A DNA stretch of 64,000 nucleotides from Roseobacter denitrificans OCh 114 (GCF_000014045.1 NC_008209.1:2999001-3063000); one strand, 5' to 3'. Shown: positions 48,233-57,247, counted from the stretch's first letter. Notes: generated from the letters alone by a model not told the origin. Program-made: numbers and translations.

Positions 48233-49444
48233 ATGGAAGCCACATTGGAAAGCCGCGCAAAGCGCAATGTCGTTGTGCTGGTACTGGCGCAAGCCGTGCT
48301 TGGTGCGCAGATGCCCATGCTGTTCATCATCGGTGGGCTGGCCGGGCAATCGCTGGCGTCCAACGTCTGTTTTGCAACCTTGCCGATCACGCTGATCGTG
48401 CTCGGCTCGATGGTCGCTGCGACGCCGATTTCCGGCATCATGCAACGATACGGGCGGCGCGCCGGTTTCATGGTCGGGGCCTGTGCAGGGGCGGCGGGCG
48501 GTGCCATCGGGGCCTATGGCCTTTACACCGCGTCCTTTCCGATTTTCCTGCTGGGCAGTTTTGTCACCGGTTTTTATATGTCGGCACATGGGTTTTACCG
48601 CTTTGCGGCGGCGGATACGGCCTCGGATGAATACCGCCCCAAGGCGATTTCCTACGTGATGGCGGGCGGGTTGGCCGCAGCGGTCATCGGGCCGCAACTG
48701 GTCAAACTCACAGCGGACGCCTATGTCATTCCCTTCATGGGCACCTATGGCGCGATCATCGTGTTGAACGTGGTCGGATCGCTGCTGTTTTTCGCCCTTG
48801 ATATCCCCACACCCCCTGCCCCGCGCGCAGACAGCCCCGCGGGCCGCACAAGATGGCAGTTGATCACAACACCGCGGATCGCGGTGGCGGTCATCTGTGC
48901 CACGGTGACCTATGCGCTGATGAACCTTGTGATGACATCCACGCCGCTTGCGGTGGTCGGCTGCGGGTATACGACGGGCAATGCGGCCGATGTGGTCACG
49001 GCGCATGTGCTGGCGATGTATGTGCCCTCGTTCTTTACCGGTCACCTGATCGCGCGTTTTGGCACGCAGCGGATCATGGCGATCGGGTTGTTCATTCTGG
49101 CGGTTGCCGGTGGCGTGGCCCTTGCGGGTGTGGCGCTTGAGAACTTCTTTGTCGCGCTCATCCTGTTGGGGCTGGGCTGGAATTTCGGCTTTATCGGCGC
49201 GACCACGATGCTCTCTGAAGAGCACAGCGTGGAGGAGCGCGGCCGAATGCAGGGATTGAATGACCTGATCCTCTTTGGCGGGGTCACCCTGGCGTCGCTG
49301 TCCTCGGGCGGGTTGATGAACTGCTCGGGCGGGTCGCCACAGGAAGGCTGGATGGCGGTCAATATCGCGATGGTCCCGTTCATTGCGCTGGCGGGCGCAT
49401 CCCTGATCTGGCTGATGCTGCGCCCCAAGGCCCAAACCGCCTGA
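48233..49444 (+). CDS. MFS transporter
   Basis: A 403-aa inner-membrane protein with 12 predicted spans. The N-terminal half has LVLAQAVLGAQMPMLFIIGGLAG and, between TM2 and TM3, QRYGRRAGFMVGACAGAAGGAIGAYG; the C-terminal half has SFFTGHLIARFGTQRIMAIGLFILA. Substrate and direction are unknown. It diverges from cobK across 76 bp. Confidence 0.92.
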   Translation: MEATLESRAKRNVVVLVLAQAVLGAQMPMLFIIGGLAGQSLASNVCFATLPITLIVLGSMVAATPISGIMQRYGRRAGFMVGACAGAAGGAIGAYGLYTASFPIFLLGSFVTGFYMSAHGFYRFAAADTASDEYRPKAISYVMAGGLAAAVIGPQLVKLTADAYVIPFMGTYGAIIVLNVVGSLLFFALDIPTPPAPRADSPAGRTRWQLITTPRIAVAVICATVTYALMNLVMTSTPLAVVGCGYTTGNAADVVTAHVLAMYVPSFFTGHLIARFGTQRIMAIGLFILAVAGGVALAGVALENFFVALILLGLGWNFGFIGATTMLSEEHSVEERGRMQGLNDLILFGGVTLASLSSGGLMNCSGGSPQEGWMAVNIAMVPFIALAGASLIWLMLRPKAQTA

Positions 49445-49461
49445 GCGCGCCTCTGGTTAAA

Positions 49462-50241
49462 TCACGACCAGCGCCATAAGAGTGCCGCGCGCCGCATCGG
49501 GTGGACCTGCAATTGCCCGGACGCCACGCGGCGCGGATCCTGTACCACCTGTTTCAGAAGGCTCCGGGTCAAAAACGCCTCCGTGATGGCCGGTTTCGCC
49601 GCCTCCCCCAAGGTGCGTTTCAGCAGCTTTGGGGCAGGCAGCGCATTGAGTGCCGTGCGCGCAAGATCGGCGATGGCCTCCGCGCGGCCATCAACCAAGG
49701 GAATGCGATTGTGGGCTTCCAACGCGGGCACGGCCTGCAAAAACCGTGCAAGCCCCGTTGCGCGACCGCAGGCCCGTACCATGGCTTCCACCGTGCCCTG
49801 CGGGGTCAGGTCCGGGTCGAGCGCGCAGGCCGCAACCCACATCAAACCGGCGGCTGTTTCATTGAGGTAATTGTCAAAATGTGCAGCGTCCTCAAAGGCA
49901 TCCTTGTAGATGTCCCATCGCCGGGCCGCGACGAGCCGGTCAAGCACCTGCGTTGCCGGCTCTGACAGAAAACGGCTCAGCGGGGTGACGACCTCGTGGC
50001 GGCGGGCCTGCCCGCCCTGCCCGATTTCCTCAAGCGCATCGCGCCACCATTGCAGGCGCATCTCGGCAATCATCGTCTCTTGTGTGAGCCAAGGGGCACG
50101 CGAAACCTCCACGTTGAAGGCATAAAGCACAAAGAGAACAGGGCGCGCCGCAACCGGGCTGGCCATGACGGCGGCGAACCGGTCCGGGTCTGCCTTTTCC
50201 ACGATTGCGGCGCAGGCGGTCACATCCGCATCAAAGCTCAT
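49462..50241 (-). CDS. Squalene/phytoene synthase family protein
   Basis: A 259-aa protein of the squalene/phytoene synthase superfamily (ARPVLFVLYAFNVEVSRAPWLTQETMIAEMRLQWWRDALEEI, CGRATGLARFLQAVPALEAHNRIPLVD). The paired Asp-rich motifs of true synthases are weak: the first helix lacks a clear DxxxD and the second region reads VDGRAEAIADLAR. It resembles the eukaryotic complex I assembly factor NDUFAF6 group and may not make a terpenoid. Its start overlaps the upstream small remnant by four bases. Confidence 0.82.
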   Translation of the reverse strand: MSFDADVTACAAIVEKADPDRFAAVMASPVAARPVLFVLYAFNVEVSRAPWLTQETMIAEMRLQWWRDALEEIGQGGQARRHEVVTPLSRFLSEPATQVLDRLVAARRWDIYKDAFEDAAHFDNYLNETAAGLMWVAACALDPDLTPQGTVEAMVRACGRATGLARFLQAVPALEAHNRIPLVDGRAEAIADLARTALNALPAPKLLKRTLGEAAKPAITEAFLTRSLLKQVVQDPRRVASGQLQVHPMRRAALLWRWS

Positions 50242-50396
50242 CGCGGGCGCACCACTGACAGCAAATAGCCAAATTCATGTCTTGCCCCGCGCCACAGCGC
50301 CGCTTCGGCCTCTGCTTCATCCAGCACCTCACCCGGTCCTTCGCGGGGCAGGCCCCGGTGCAATTCGAAGAACGCATCCCAACAGGCCCGCGTCAT
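50238..50396 (-). pseudogene. Remnant of a SAM-dependent methyltransferase (internal deletion)
   Basis: A 52-codon frame in an operon position between cimA and the squalene/phytoene-like gene, with ATGA overlaps on both sides. The first ~17 residues (TRACWDAFFELHRGLPREGPG) look like the N-terminus of class I methyltransferases of this lineage, and the last ~25 (EAALWRGARHEFGYLLSVVRPR) like their C-terminus. The whole SAM-binding core is missing, yet the frame stays open. It looks like an in-frame deletion kept because both overlaps preserve translational coupling. The family identity is from memory of the flanks and could be wrong. Confidence 0.5.
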
Positions 50397-52012
50397 GCGG
50401 CTTTCCAGTCGCGCGTCAGTTTCCAGCGGATCGCATCCAGCAAGGCCTCGAACGATGCATCCACTATGTTTGCCGAAACACCGACCGTGGACCAACGCCG
50501 CCCCTCGCCATCTTCGCTGTCGATGATCACGCGGGTGACAGCCTCGGTGCCGCCCTGCGTGATTCTGACTTTGAAATCAACGAGGCGCATGTCATCAATG
50601 ATCGCCTGATACGGGCCAAGGTCCTTGGACAGCGCCTTGGCCAATGCGTTGACGGGGCCACGATCGCTGCCCGTTTCATCCATCGATTCAGAGACGGAGA
50701 GTTTTTTGGTGCCCCCCACTTTAACGACCACGACGGCCTCGGAGAGGCTGACCATCTGGTCGTATTTGTTCTTGCGCCGCTCGACCGTCACCCGGTAGCG
50801 TTTGACCTCGAAAAAGGCGGGCATCTGGCCCAGAGCGTCGCGCGCCAGCAGTTCGAAACTGGCCTGCGCGGTGTCATAGGAATAGCCCAAAGCCTCACGT
50901 TCCTTGATGCGATCGAGGATCAGACCCAAGGCCGGATCGCCCTTTTTCACCACTAGCCCGGCCCCTTGCAACCGTTCGCGCAGATTGGATTGCCCCGCTT
51001 GGTTGGACATCGGAATTATCCTTGTATTTCCGACGGTTGCGGGGTCGATATGTTCGTAGGTGGAGGGGTCCTTGAGGATGGCGGAAGCATGCAGCCCGGC
51101 CTTATGCGCAAAGGCCGAGGAACCCACGAAAGCGGCCTGCCGAAACGGCACGCGGTTGAGGATTTCATCGAGCATCCGGCTGGTGCGGGTCAGCGTCTTG
51201 AGGGCTGTGTGGGTGATACCCGTTTCATAGGTGCTGGCGTAGGGTTCCTTGAGCAGCAGGATCGGGATCAGCGTGGTCAGGTTGGCGTTGCCGCAGCGTT
51301 CGCCCAGCCCGTTCAGCGTGCCCTGAATTTGCCGCGCGCCAGCATCCACGGCGGCGAGACTGCAGGCGACGGCGTTTTCGGTGTCGTTATGGGTGTGAAT
51401 GCCGAGGTAATCCCCCGGAATGCCTGCCGCGATTGTCTCGGTCGTGATGCGGCGCACCTCTTCGGGCATCGTCCCGCCATTGGTGTCACACAGCACCACC
51501 CAGCGCGCGCCAGCGTCATAGGCCGCGCGCACGGCCTGCAGCGCATAATCAGGGTTGGCGCGGTAGCCGTCAAAGTAGTGTTCGGCATCAAACAGCGCCT
51601 CACGACCCATGTTTCTAAGGTGTTTGACGGATTTCGAGATATTGTCGAGGTTGTCCTCAAGGCTGATCCCGAGGGCGGCGCGCACGTGGAAATCATGGGT
51701 TTTGCCGACCAGACAGACGGCGGATGTGCCCGCGTTCAAAACGGCGGCGAGCACGTCGTCGTTTTCAGCCGAGAGGCCCGCGCGCTTGGTCATGCCAAAG
51801 GCGGTCATGGTCGCGCGGGTCTTGGGGGCGGTGTCGAAAAACGCGCTGTCGGTGGGGTTGGCACCGGGCCAGCCGCCCTCGATATAATCCACGCCCAGCG
51901 CGTCGAGGCTTTCGGCGATGGTGCGTTTTTCCTCGGTCGAGAACTGCACGCCCTGCGTCTGCTGCCCGTCGCGCAGGGTGGTGTCATAGAGGTAAAGGCG
52001 CTCACGGGTCAT
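50393..52012 (-). CDS. cimA: (R)-citramalate synthase
   Basis: CimA condenses acetyl-CoA and pyruvate to citramalate, starting a threonine-independent route to isoleucine. The 539-aa product has the HMGL-like catalytic domain (LYDTTLRDGQQTQGVQFS, YIEGGWPGANPTDSAFF, LCDTNGGTMPEE, IHTHNDTENAVACS) and a C-terminal LeuA-type allosteric domain (residues ~400-530, ending WSTVGVSANIVDASFEALLDAIRWKL). A 2-isopropylmalate synthase would differ in the N-terminal signature; TTLRDGQQ and the length favour CimA. Confidence 0.93.
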   Translation of the reverse strand: MTRERLYLYDTTLRDGQQTQGVQFSTEEKRTIAESLDALGVDYIEGGWPGANPTDSAFFDTAPKTRATMTAFGMTKRAGLSAENDDVLAAVLNAGTSAVCLVGKTHDFHVRAALGISLEDNLDNISKSVKHLRNMGREALFDAEHYFDGYRANPDYALQAVRAAYDAGARWVVLCDTNGGTMPEEVRRITTETIAAGIPGDYLGIHTHNDTENAVACSLAAVDAGARQIQGTLNGLGERCGNANLTTLIPILLLKEPYASTYETGITHTALKTLTRTSRMLDEILNRVPFRQAAFVGSSAFAHKAGLHASAILKDPSTYEHIDPATVGNTRIIPMSNQAGQSNLRERLQGAGLVVKKGDPALGLILDRIKEREALGYSYDTAQASFELLARDALGQMPAFFEVKRYRVTVERRKNKYDQMVSLSEAVVVVKVGGTKKLSVSESMDETGSDRGPVNALAKALSKDLGPYQAIIDDMRLVDFKVRITQGGTEAVTRVIIDSEDGEGRRWSTVGVSANIVDASFEALLDAIRWKLTRDWKAA

Positions 52013-52037
52013 GGGTGAAATTCCGCTGCTTTGGCAC

Positions 52038-52081
52038 GTCGGCAGGGCGTCGGTATCGTGTCGGTATCACGTCGGTGCGCG
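52038..52081. repeat. Four 11-bp direct repeats starting GTCGG
   Basis: GTCGG recurs at 52038, 52049, 52060 and 52071, an exact 11-bp period. The two central units share GTCGGTATC. They lie 26-70 bp upstream of the cimA start codon, so one face of the helix is presented, as in operator arrays. Confidence 0.55.
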
Positions 52082-52157
52082 GCGCGCGGTCGGGTGACAC
52101 TGTGGTAACCGTCACAGCATCGCGCATCAGGCGGTGTCGTGACGGTTTTGAACGGCC

Positions 52158-52258
52158 CCGGTGCGGTCTGCACCGGTCCGGGTCGCTTGCGGCCCGGACA
52201 GCGCCCGACCCTCCCCCCGGGAGGGCGCTTCACGCCCCCCCAGGCTCGGGCGCTGTCC
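52158..52258. repeat. GC-rich inverted repeats between cimA and cysS
   Basis: A 7-bp hairpin (CCGGTGC at 52158-52164, GCACCGG at 52170-52176) is followed by a perfect 13-bp inverted repeat (GGACAGCGCCCGA at 52196-52208, TCGGGCGCTGTCC at 52246-52258) that encloses a third stem, CCCTCCC/GGGAGGG. It sits just after the cysS stop and may be its termination or mRNA-stability structure. Confidence 0.6.
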
Positions 52259-52274
52259 TGTGTTGGGAACCGGG

Positions 52275-53696
52275 TCATTTGAGGGCTTCCAGTTTGGCTG
52301 GGTCGAAACTTGGGCCCCTTTCCCAAGAAACACCGTCTTTTGATATCTGCACCTTCACACCGGCAGATTCTAGCCCATCGCGTGTTCGATCCGACGTCGC
52401 CCAGTCCTTTTGGGCGCGCGCCTTTTCTATGCTTTCGATGAGTGCTTCGATGAGTGAAACGGTTTGGAAGGCCTCCTCGACGGCAACATCAACGCCGTCA
52501 CGCCACGTTTCGCCGATACCCAGTAATAACAGCGTGCTGAGAAACCTATTTTTGTCGTCGTCTGATTTTGCTTCGGCAAACTTTCTGTGGAGAATGCTTA
52601 TCGCCAACGGGGTGTTCAAATCGTCCTTCAGCGCCGCTATAATTTCCAAGTGCGGACGCCGCGAACTTTCCGCCCCATCTGTCAGTTTCTTCCATTTCCA
52701 GAGTGTTTCCTCCGCCTCTTCCCGCTTCTTCTCGGTCCAATCCATCGGTTTGCGGTAGTGGGTGCTGAGCATCACGAAACGGATCACCTCTCCCGGCACG
52801 CCTTGGTCGAGCAGATCGCGGACGGTGAAGAAATTGCCCAAGGACTTGGACATCTTCTTGCCTTCGACCTGCAGCATCTCGTTGTGCATCCAGACGTTGG
52901 CGAAATTATGGCCCGCGCAGGTGCTTTGGGCGATTTCATTTTCGTGATGGGGGAACATCAGGTCGTTGCCGCCGCCGTGTATATCAAACGTTGCGCCCAG
53001 CAGATCATGCGCCATGGCGGAGCATTCGATGTGCCAGCCGGGACGGCCCCTGCCAATACTTTTGCCTCCCACGACCGGCCCGGCCCAGCCCGGTGTCGCA
53101 TCATCAGAGGGCTTCCACAGCACAAAATCCATGGGGTTGCGTTTGTAGGGGGCGACCTCGACCCGCGCGCCGGCAATCATGTCATCAATCGACCGGCCCG
53201 AGAGCGCGCCATATTTCGAATAACTCTCCACCGCAAAGAGCACATGACCCTCGGCGGCATAGGCGTGCCCCTTGGCGATCAGGTCTTCGATCATCGTGAC
53301 CATCTGCGCGATATACTGCGTGGCGCGGGGCATCGCGCGTTGATGATCCCTGTCCTTGATGGAGGGTTCCAGCGCGCCGACCGCCGCCATGTCATCGAGA
53401 AACCACTGCGTCGTCTCGGCGGTGATCTCGGCGATGGAACGCCCGCTTTCGGCGGCGCGCGCGTTGATCTTGTCATCCACATCCGTGAAATTGCGCACAT
53501 AGGTCACGTGATCCGGCCCATATGTGTGGCGCAGCAACCGATAGAGCACGTCAAAGACGATCACGGGCCGCGCATTGCCCAGATGCGCGCGGTCATAGAC
53601 CGTGGGGCCGCAGACATACATGCGCACGTCGTCCTTGTTGATCGGCTCAAAGTCCTCTTTGCGGCGGGTCTTGGTGTTGTAGAGTTTGATCGTCAT
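52275..53696 (-). CDS. cysS: Cysteinyl-tRNA synthetase
   Basis: A class I synthetase of 473 aa. The zinc site and HIGH-equivalent are in [19 protein letters not shown], the tRNA-facing segment [14 protein letters not shown] with Cys and His zinc ligands, [22 protein letters not shown], and the KMSKS loop [16 protein letters not shown] 53696 (MTIKLYNT) is the family start; the 13-residue extension upstream is unlikely. Confidence 0.97.
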   Translation of the reverse strand: MTIKLYNTKTRRKEDFEPINKDDVRMYVCGPTVYDRAHLGNARPVIVFDVLYRLLRHTYGPDHVTYVRNFTDVDDKINARAAESGRSIAEITAETTQWFLDDMAAVGALEPSIKDRDHQRAMPRATQYIAQMVTMIEDLIAKGHAYAAEGHVLFAVESYSKYGALSGRSIDDMIAGARVEVAPYKRNPMDFVLWKPSDDATPGWAGPVVGGKSIGRGRPGWHIECSAMAHDLLGATFDIHGGGNDLMFPHHENEIAQSTCAGHNFANVWMHNEMLQVEGKKMSKSLGNFFTVRDLLDQGVPGEVIRFVMLSTHYRKPMDWTEKKREEAEETLWKWKKLTDGAESSRRPHLEIIAALKDDLNTPLAISILHRKFAEAKSDDDKNRFLSTLLLLGIGETWRDGVDVAVEEAFQTVSLIEALIESIEKARAQKDWATSDRTRDGLESAGVKVQISKDGVSWERGPSFDPAKLEALK

Positions 53697-53917
53697 GACG
53701 GGCGTCCTTGCGCGGGGATGGCGCGGGCATAGCAATCTCGATCAGGGATGAAAACGACCTAAGTGCGCCCGCAGTTGGGGATCAGCAGATAATACAGCAA
53801 AGGGGCGATATATGGGTCATGGGGCAGACCTACGCCGTTGTGGCGCGTGGCGTCAAGGGCGATTGACGAATCAGGTGCCCTCTGGCCTCTGTGCGGCGCA
53901 GCAGCAAAGGACAGATC

Positions 53918-55108
53918 ATGCAACTCTCCGAGCGGATCATGGGCATCACGGGCGGCGGCTCAGACGGCTGGGACGTATTCCTGAAGGCACGGCGGATGAT
54001 CGCGCAAGGGGTCGCGGTCACGGAGCTGACCATTGGCGAGCATGACATCCGCACCGCAGCCCCCGTTCTGCAAGAGATGCACCGCACAGCGCTGGCGGGA
54101 CATACCGGATATGCTGCCGTGCCCGGCACCGATGCGCTGCGCGATCGTGTTGCCGCGCGGGTGCACGCGCGCACCGGTGTTGAGACGCACCGCGAGAATG
54201 TGCTGATCACGCCCGGCGGTCAGGCGGCGCTGTTTGCGGCCCATACGGCGGTCTGTGATCCCGGGGATATGGCACTTTATATTGACCCCTATTATGCCAC
54301 TTATCCGGGGACGCTGCGCGGTGCGGGGGCGGTGCCACAGGCCATCGGCGCGCGCGCGGAAAACGCCTTTCAGCCGCGCGTTGAGGATATCGCACCCCAT
54401 GCGGGCAAGGCGCAGTCGCTGTTGATCAACACGCCCAATAATCCCACCGGTGTGGTCTATGGGCGTGACACATTGCAGGGGATCGCCGATCTGTGCATCG
54501 CAGAGGATATGTGGCTGATTTCGGATGAGGTTTATGACACGCAGGTCTGGGAAGGCACCCATCTGAGCCCGCGCGCCCTGCCCGGCATGGCCGGGCGGAC
54601 CCTGGTGGTCGGGTCGATGTCGAAATCCCATGCGATGACCGGGTCGCGCTGCGGCTGGATCATCGGCCCCGAAGAGGCGATTGCGCATCTCACGAATCTG
54701 GCGACCCATACGACCTATGGTGTGCCGGGGTTCATTCAGGACGCCGCCTGCTTTGCGCTGGCGCAGGGCGATGCCTTTGAGGAAGAGGTTGCCGCCCCGT
54801 TCCGGCGGCGCCGCGCGCTGGCGCAGCAGATCCTTGCGGGGCAGGATGTCGTGGGCCTCGTCCCGGCGCAGGGGGCGATGTATCTGATGCTGGATATGCG
54901 CGCCACGGGGATGACCGGCGAGGCGTTTGCCAATGACCTGCTGGACGCCCATCATATCGCCGTCATGCCCGGAGAGAGCTTTGGCGGCTGCGCCCCGGGA
55001 CATATCCGGGTCGCGATGACAGTGGCGGATGATGTCTTTGCCAAGGCGCTGCAAACGGTACTGGATCATGCGGTGGCGCGTTGCACCGCGCGGGCAGCGG
55101 CGCAGTAG
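53918..55108 (+). CDS. Class I/II PLP-dependent aminotransferase
   Basis: A 396-aa fold-type I aminotransferase. PLP contacts include NTPNNPTGVVYG, SDEVYDTQVWEG and the Schiff-base Lys in SMSKSHAMTGSRCGWIIG. The ribosome site AAAGGA lies before ATG 53918. Substrate specificity cannot be given, but it resembles aspartate/aromatic transaminases. The mttB homologue follows on the same strand after a 324-bp gap that holds repeat copy C. Confidence 0.92.
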   Translation: MQLSERIMGITGGGSDGWDVFLKARRMIAQGVAVTELTIGEHDIRTAAPVLQEMHRTALAGHTGYAAVPGTDALRDRVAARVHARTGVETHRENVLITPGGQAALFAAHTAVCDPGDMALYIDPYYATYPGTLRGAGAVPQAIGARAENAFQPRVEDIAPHAGKAQSLLINTPNNPTGVVYGRDTLQGIADLCIAEDMWLISDEVYDTQVWEGTHLSPRALPGMAGRTLVVGSMSKSHAMTGSRCGWIIGPEEAIAHLTNLATHTTYGVPGFIQDAACFALAQGDAFEEEVAAPFRRRRALAQQILAGQDVVGLVPAQGAMYLMLDMRATGMTGEAFANDLLDAHHIAVMPGESFGGCAPGHIRVAMTVADDVFAKALQTVLDHAVARCTARAAAQ

Positions 55109-55123
55109 ACCCGACACCGGCGT

Positions 55124-55226
55124 AAAAGCGTCATGCGAGGAACTGACTCACGTAACGCTGCCTGACATCAGAGATTTCAACGCGTTACGTGATACGTGAT
55201 ATCTCAGGTATTTCGCCAGACGCTCT
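55124..55226. repeat. Dispersed ~100-bp hairpin repeat, copy C (inverted)
   Basis: Read on the minus strand this matches copies A and B closely (AGCGTCTGGCGAAATACCTG at one end, GCATGACGCTTT at the other; GTATCACGTAACGCGTTGAA is shared exactly with copy A in the middle). It begins about 15 bp after the aminotransferase stop codon and is inverted relative to copy B. Confidence 0.85.
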
Positions 55227-55306
55227 GGTTCGAAAGCGACCCTGCGTCGCAAACGGGACAGACGCGCGCGCCCGCCCTGCGCAGCATTGCAGGTAACGGA
55301 GGGCGC

Positions 55307-55399
55307 ATGAAAGCAGACCGGATCAAGATAAATCTGGTAATTCGCACAATCGGTGCGGAGCGTGGACGTGCGGCGCGCGGGCGACCTGAACGGCAATAG
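55307..55399 (+). CDS. Possible 30-codon leader frame before mttB homologue
   Basis: A short frame of 30 codons, rich in Arg and Gly, starts 4-5 bases after a strong GGAGGG ribosome site and ends 33 bp before the mttB start. No relative is known to me. It could be a leader peptide affecting mttB translation or a chance frame. Confidence 0.25.
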   Translation: MKADRIKINLVIRTIGAERGRAARGRPERQ

Positions 55400-55432
55400 G
55401 CCCCTCATTATTGCTTTTTCAGGACATGGAAC

Positions 55433-56971
55433 ATGACACAGACAACAAAGACCCGTGCTGGTGGCCGCTCTGCCCGGCGTGCGGCACGCGCGGCACCGCT
55501 GGCCGATCACCTGCGCCCCATACGCCCCGGTATGGAGGGCGGGCGCTATGCGCCGCTGACCCCGGCGGACGTTGAGCGCATTCACGATGCCGCCCTTGAG
55601 GCGCTGGAAACCATCGGCCTTGCGGATGCCCCGGCGAGCGGGGTTGAGGTGCTGAGCAAGGCGGGCGCGGTTCAGGGCGCGGATGGGCGCATCCGCTTTC
55701 CCCGCGCGCTGATCGAAGACGTGATTGCCGGTGCGAACCGGAGCGTCACGCTGTGCGCGCGCGACCCGGCGCACGATCTGGATCTGACAGGCACGCGGGT
55801 GCATTACGGCACGGCCGGCGCAGCGGTGCATCTAGTGGATGCAGAGGGGCGGAATTACCGCGAATGCGGTGTGCAGGACCTGCATGACGCGGCACGGATC
55901 ACGGATGTATTGCCCAATATCCATTTCCTGCAACGCCCCATGGTGTGCCGCGATATTGCCGACAACCTTGAGATGGACCTCAACACGATCTACGCCACCT
56001 GTTCGGGCACGACGAAACATATCGGCACGTCTTTCAGCGATCCGGCGCATGTGGCCCCGGCTATCGAAATGCTGCATATGATCGCCGGGGACGAGGCGGC
56101 ATGGCGCGCGCGCCCCTTCGTGCTGAATTCGAACTGTTTTGTCGTCCCCCCGATGAAATTCGCGACCGAATCCTGCCAGGTGATGGAGGAATGCATCAAG
56201 CACGGCATGCCGGTCCTGCTGCTCTCTGCGGGGATGGCGGGGGCGACGGCCCCATCAACCATTGCGGGGGCGATCGTTCAGGCCACGGCGGAATGTCTGG
56301 CCGGTCTGGCCTATGTGCACGCGATCAAACCGGGTCATCCGGTGGTCTTTGGCACATGGCCTTTCGGGCTTGATCTGCGCAGTGGCGCGATGACGGGCGG
56401 GTCGGGGGAACAGGCCCTGCTGACGGCGGGCTGCGCGCAGATGCACAGGTTTTACAACCTGCCCGGCGGGGCCGCTGCGGGGATTGCGGACAGCAAACTG
56501 CCCGACATGCAGGCGGGCTGGGAGCAGATGTGCTCAAACGTGATGGCCGGGCTTGCGGGGTTGAACATGGTCTATGAGGCGGCGGGCATGCATGCCTCGC
56601 TGCTGGGGTTCTGTCACGAATCGCTGATCCTCGGGGATGATCTGCTGGGACAGGCCATGCGCTGCGTGCGCGGGATCGAGGTCACCGACGAAACCATGGC
56701 GCTGGATCAGATGCGCACGGTTTGCATGGGCGGTCCGGGGCACTATCTGGGCACTGAGCAGACGCTGGGCCGGATGGAGGCGGATCACGTCTACCCCGCC
56801 CTTGGCGATCGCAGTTCCCCCAAGGAGTGGGAGGAGAAGGGGAAACCGGACCTGATCGCCAAGGCGCGCGCGCGCAAGGAAGAGATTCTTGCCCAACGCT
56901 CGGCGGCACGGTTCGACCCGGAACTGGACGCCCGGATCAGGGCGCGCTTTACCATCCACCTGCCCGCCTGA
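55433..56971 (+). CDS. MttB-family methyltransferase without pyrrolysine
   Basis: A 512-aa corrinoid-dependent methyltransferase of the MttB superfamily. Archaeal MttB carries an amber-encoded pyrrolysine; here the frame has no in-frame TAG and reads through as in glycine betaine methyltransferase (MtgB) and many marine homologues. Recognisable segments are ALEALETIGLADAPASGVEVL, HYGTAGAAVHLVDAEGRNYRE, MELDLNT-like EMDLNTIYATCSGTTKH, FATESCQVMEECIKHGMPVLLLSAGMAGATAPSTIAGA and LGFCHESLILGDDLLG. The substrate could be a quaternary amine. No cognate corrinoid protein is in the window. The gene is bracketed by inverted repeat copies C and B. Confidence 0.9.
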   Translation: MTQTTKTRAGGRSARRAARAAPLADHLRPIRPGMEGGRYAPLTPADVERIHDAALEALETIGLADAPASGVEVLSKAGAVQGADGRIRFPRALIEDVIAGANRSVTLCARDPAHDLDLTGTRVHYGTAGAAVHLVDAEGRNYRECGVQDLHDAARITDVLPNIHFLQRPMVCRDIADNLEMDLNTIYATCSGTTKHIGTSFSDPAHVAPAIEMLHMIAGDEAAWRARPFVLNSNCFVVPPMKFATESCQVMEECIKHGMPVLLLSAGMAGATAPSTIAGAIVQATAECLAGLAYVHAIKPGHPVVFGTWPFGLDLRSGAMTGGSGEQALLTAGCAQMHRFYNLPGGAAAGIADSKLPDMQAGWEQMCSNVMAGLAGLNMVYEAAGMHASLLGFCHESLILGDDLLGQAMRCVRGIEVTDETMALDQMRTVCMGGPGHYLGTEQTLGRMEADHVYPALGDRSSPKEWEEKGKPDLIAKARARKEEILAQRSAARFDPELDARIRARFTIHLPA

Positions 56972-57079
56972 AAGCGTCTGACGAAATATCCGAAACATCA
57001 AACATCACGTGAGGCGTTGAAACCCTTGATGTCAGACAGCGTTAGGTGATCGCGGTTTTTCGCGTGACGCGTCAGAGCG
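56972..57079. repeat. Dispersed ~100-bp hairpin repeat, copy B
   Basis: This copy reads in the same direction as copy A (AGCGTCTGACGAAATATCCG at the left, TTTTTCGCGTGACGC at the right) and starts immediately after the mttB stop codon. Together with copy C it brackets the gene in inverted orientation. Confidence 0.85.
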
Positions 57080-57204
57080 TCGCGCGCACTTTGGGAAGAC
57101 CGCATGCCAACGCACGCGATGAATCCTCTGATTTCGGCTGGTATTGGGTGTTGCTGGGTTTGTGCGAAATCCCCTAGGTATGGATGCGCCCAAATGACAG
57201 CTGT

Positions 57205-57239
57205 GCCTGAGCGGCGCCAGGGCATTGCCCCGCTCAGGC
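57205..57239 (-). terminator. Stem-loop after EF-hand gene
   Basis: GCCTGAGCGG at 57205-57214 and CCGCTCAGGC at 57230-57239 form a perfect 10-bp stem, eight bases beyond the stop of the EF-hand gene. There is no T-run, so it may stop transcription weakly or only protect the mRNA end. Confidence 0.5.
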
Positions 57240-57247
57240 GGGGGACG

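Larger units (their letters stand above)
55109..55432. other. Gap between aminotransferase and mttB homologue
   Basis: This 324-bp stretch contains repeat copy C near its left end and a possible 30-codon leader frame near its right end, both listed separately. Nothing else was recognised. Confidence 0.7.

Noticed and set aside
55433..56971. Pyrrolysine (amber readthrough) in the MttB homologue
   Set aside because: The frame contains no internal TAG, so it is a non-pyrrolysine family member.
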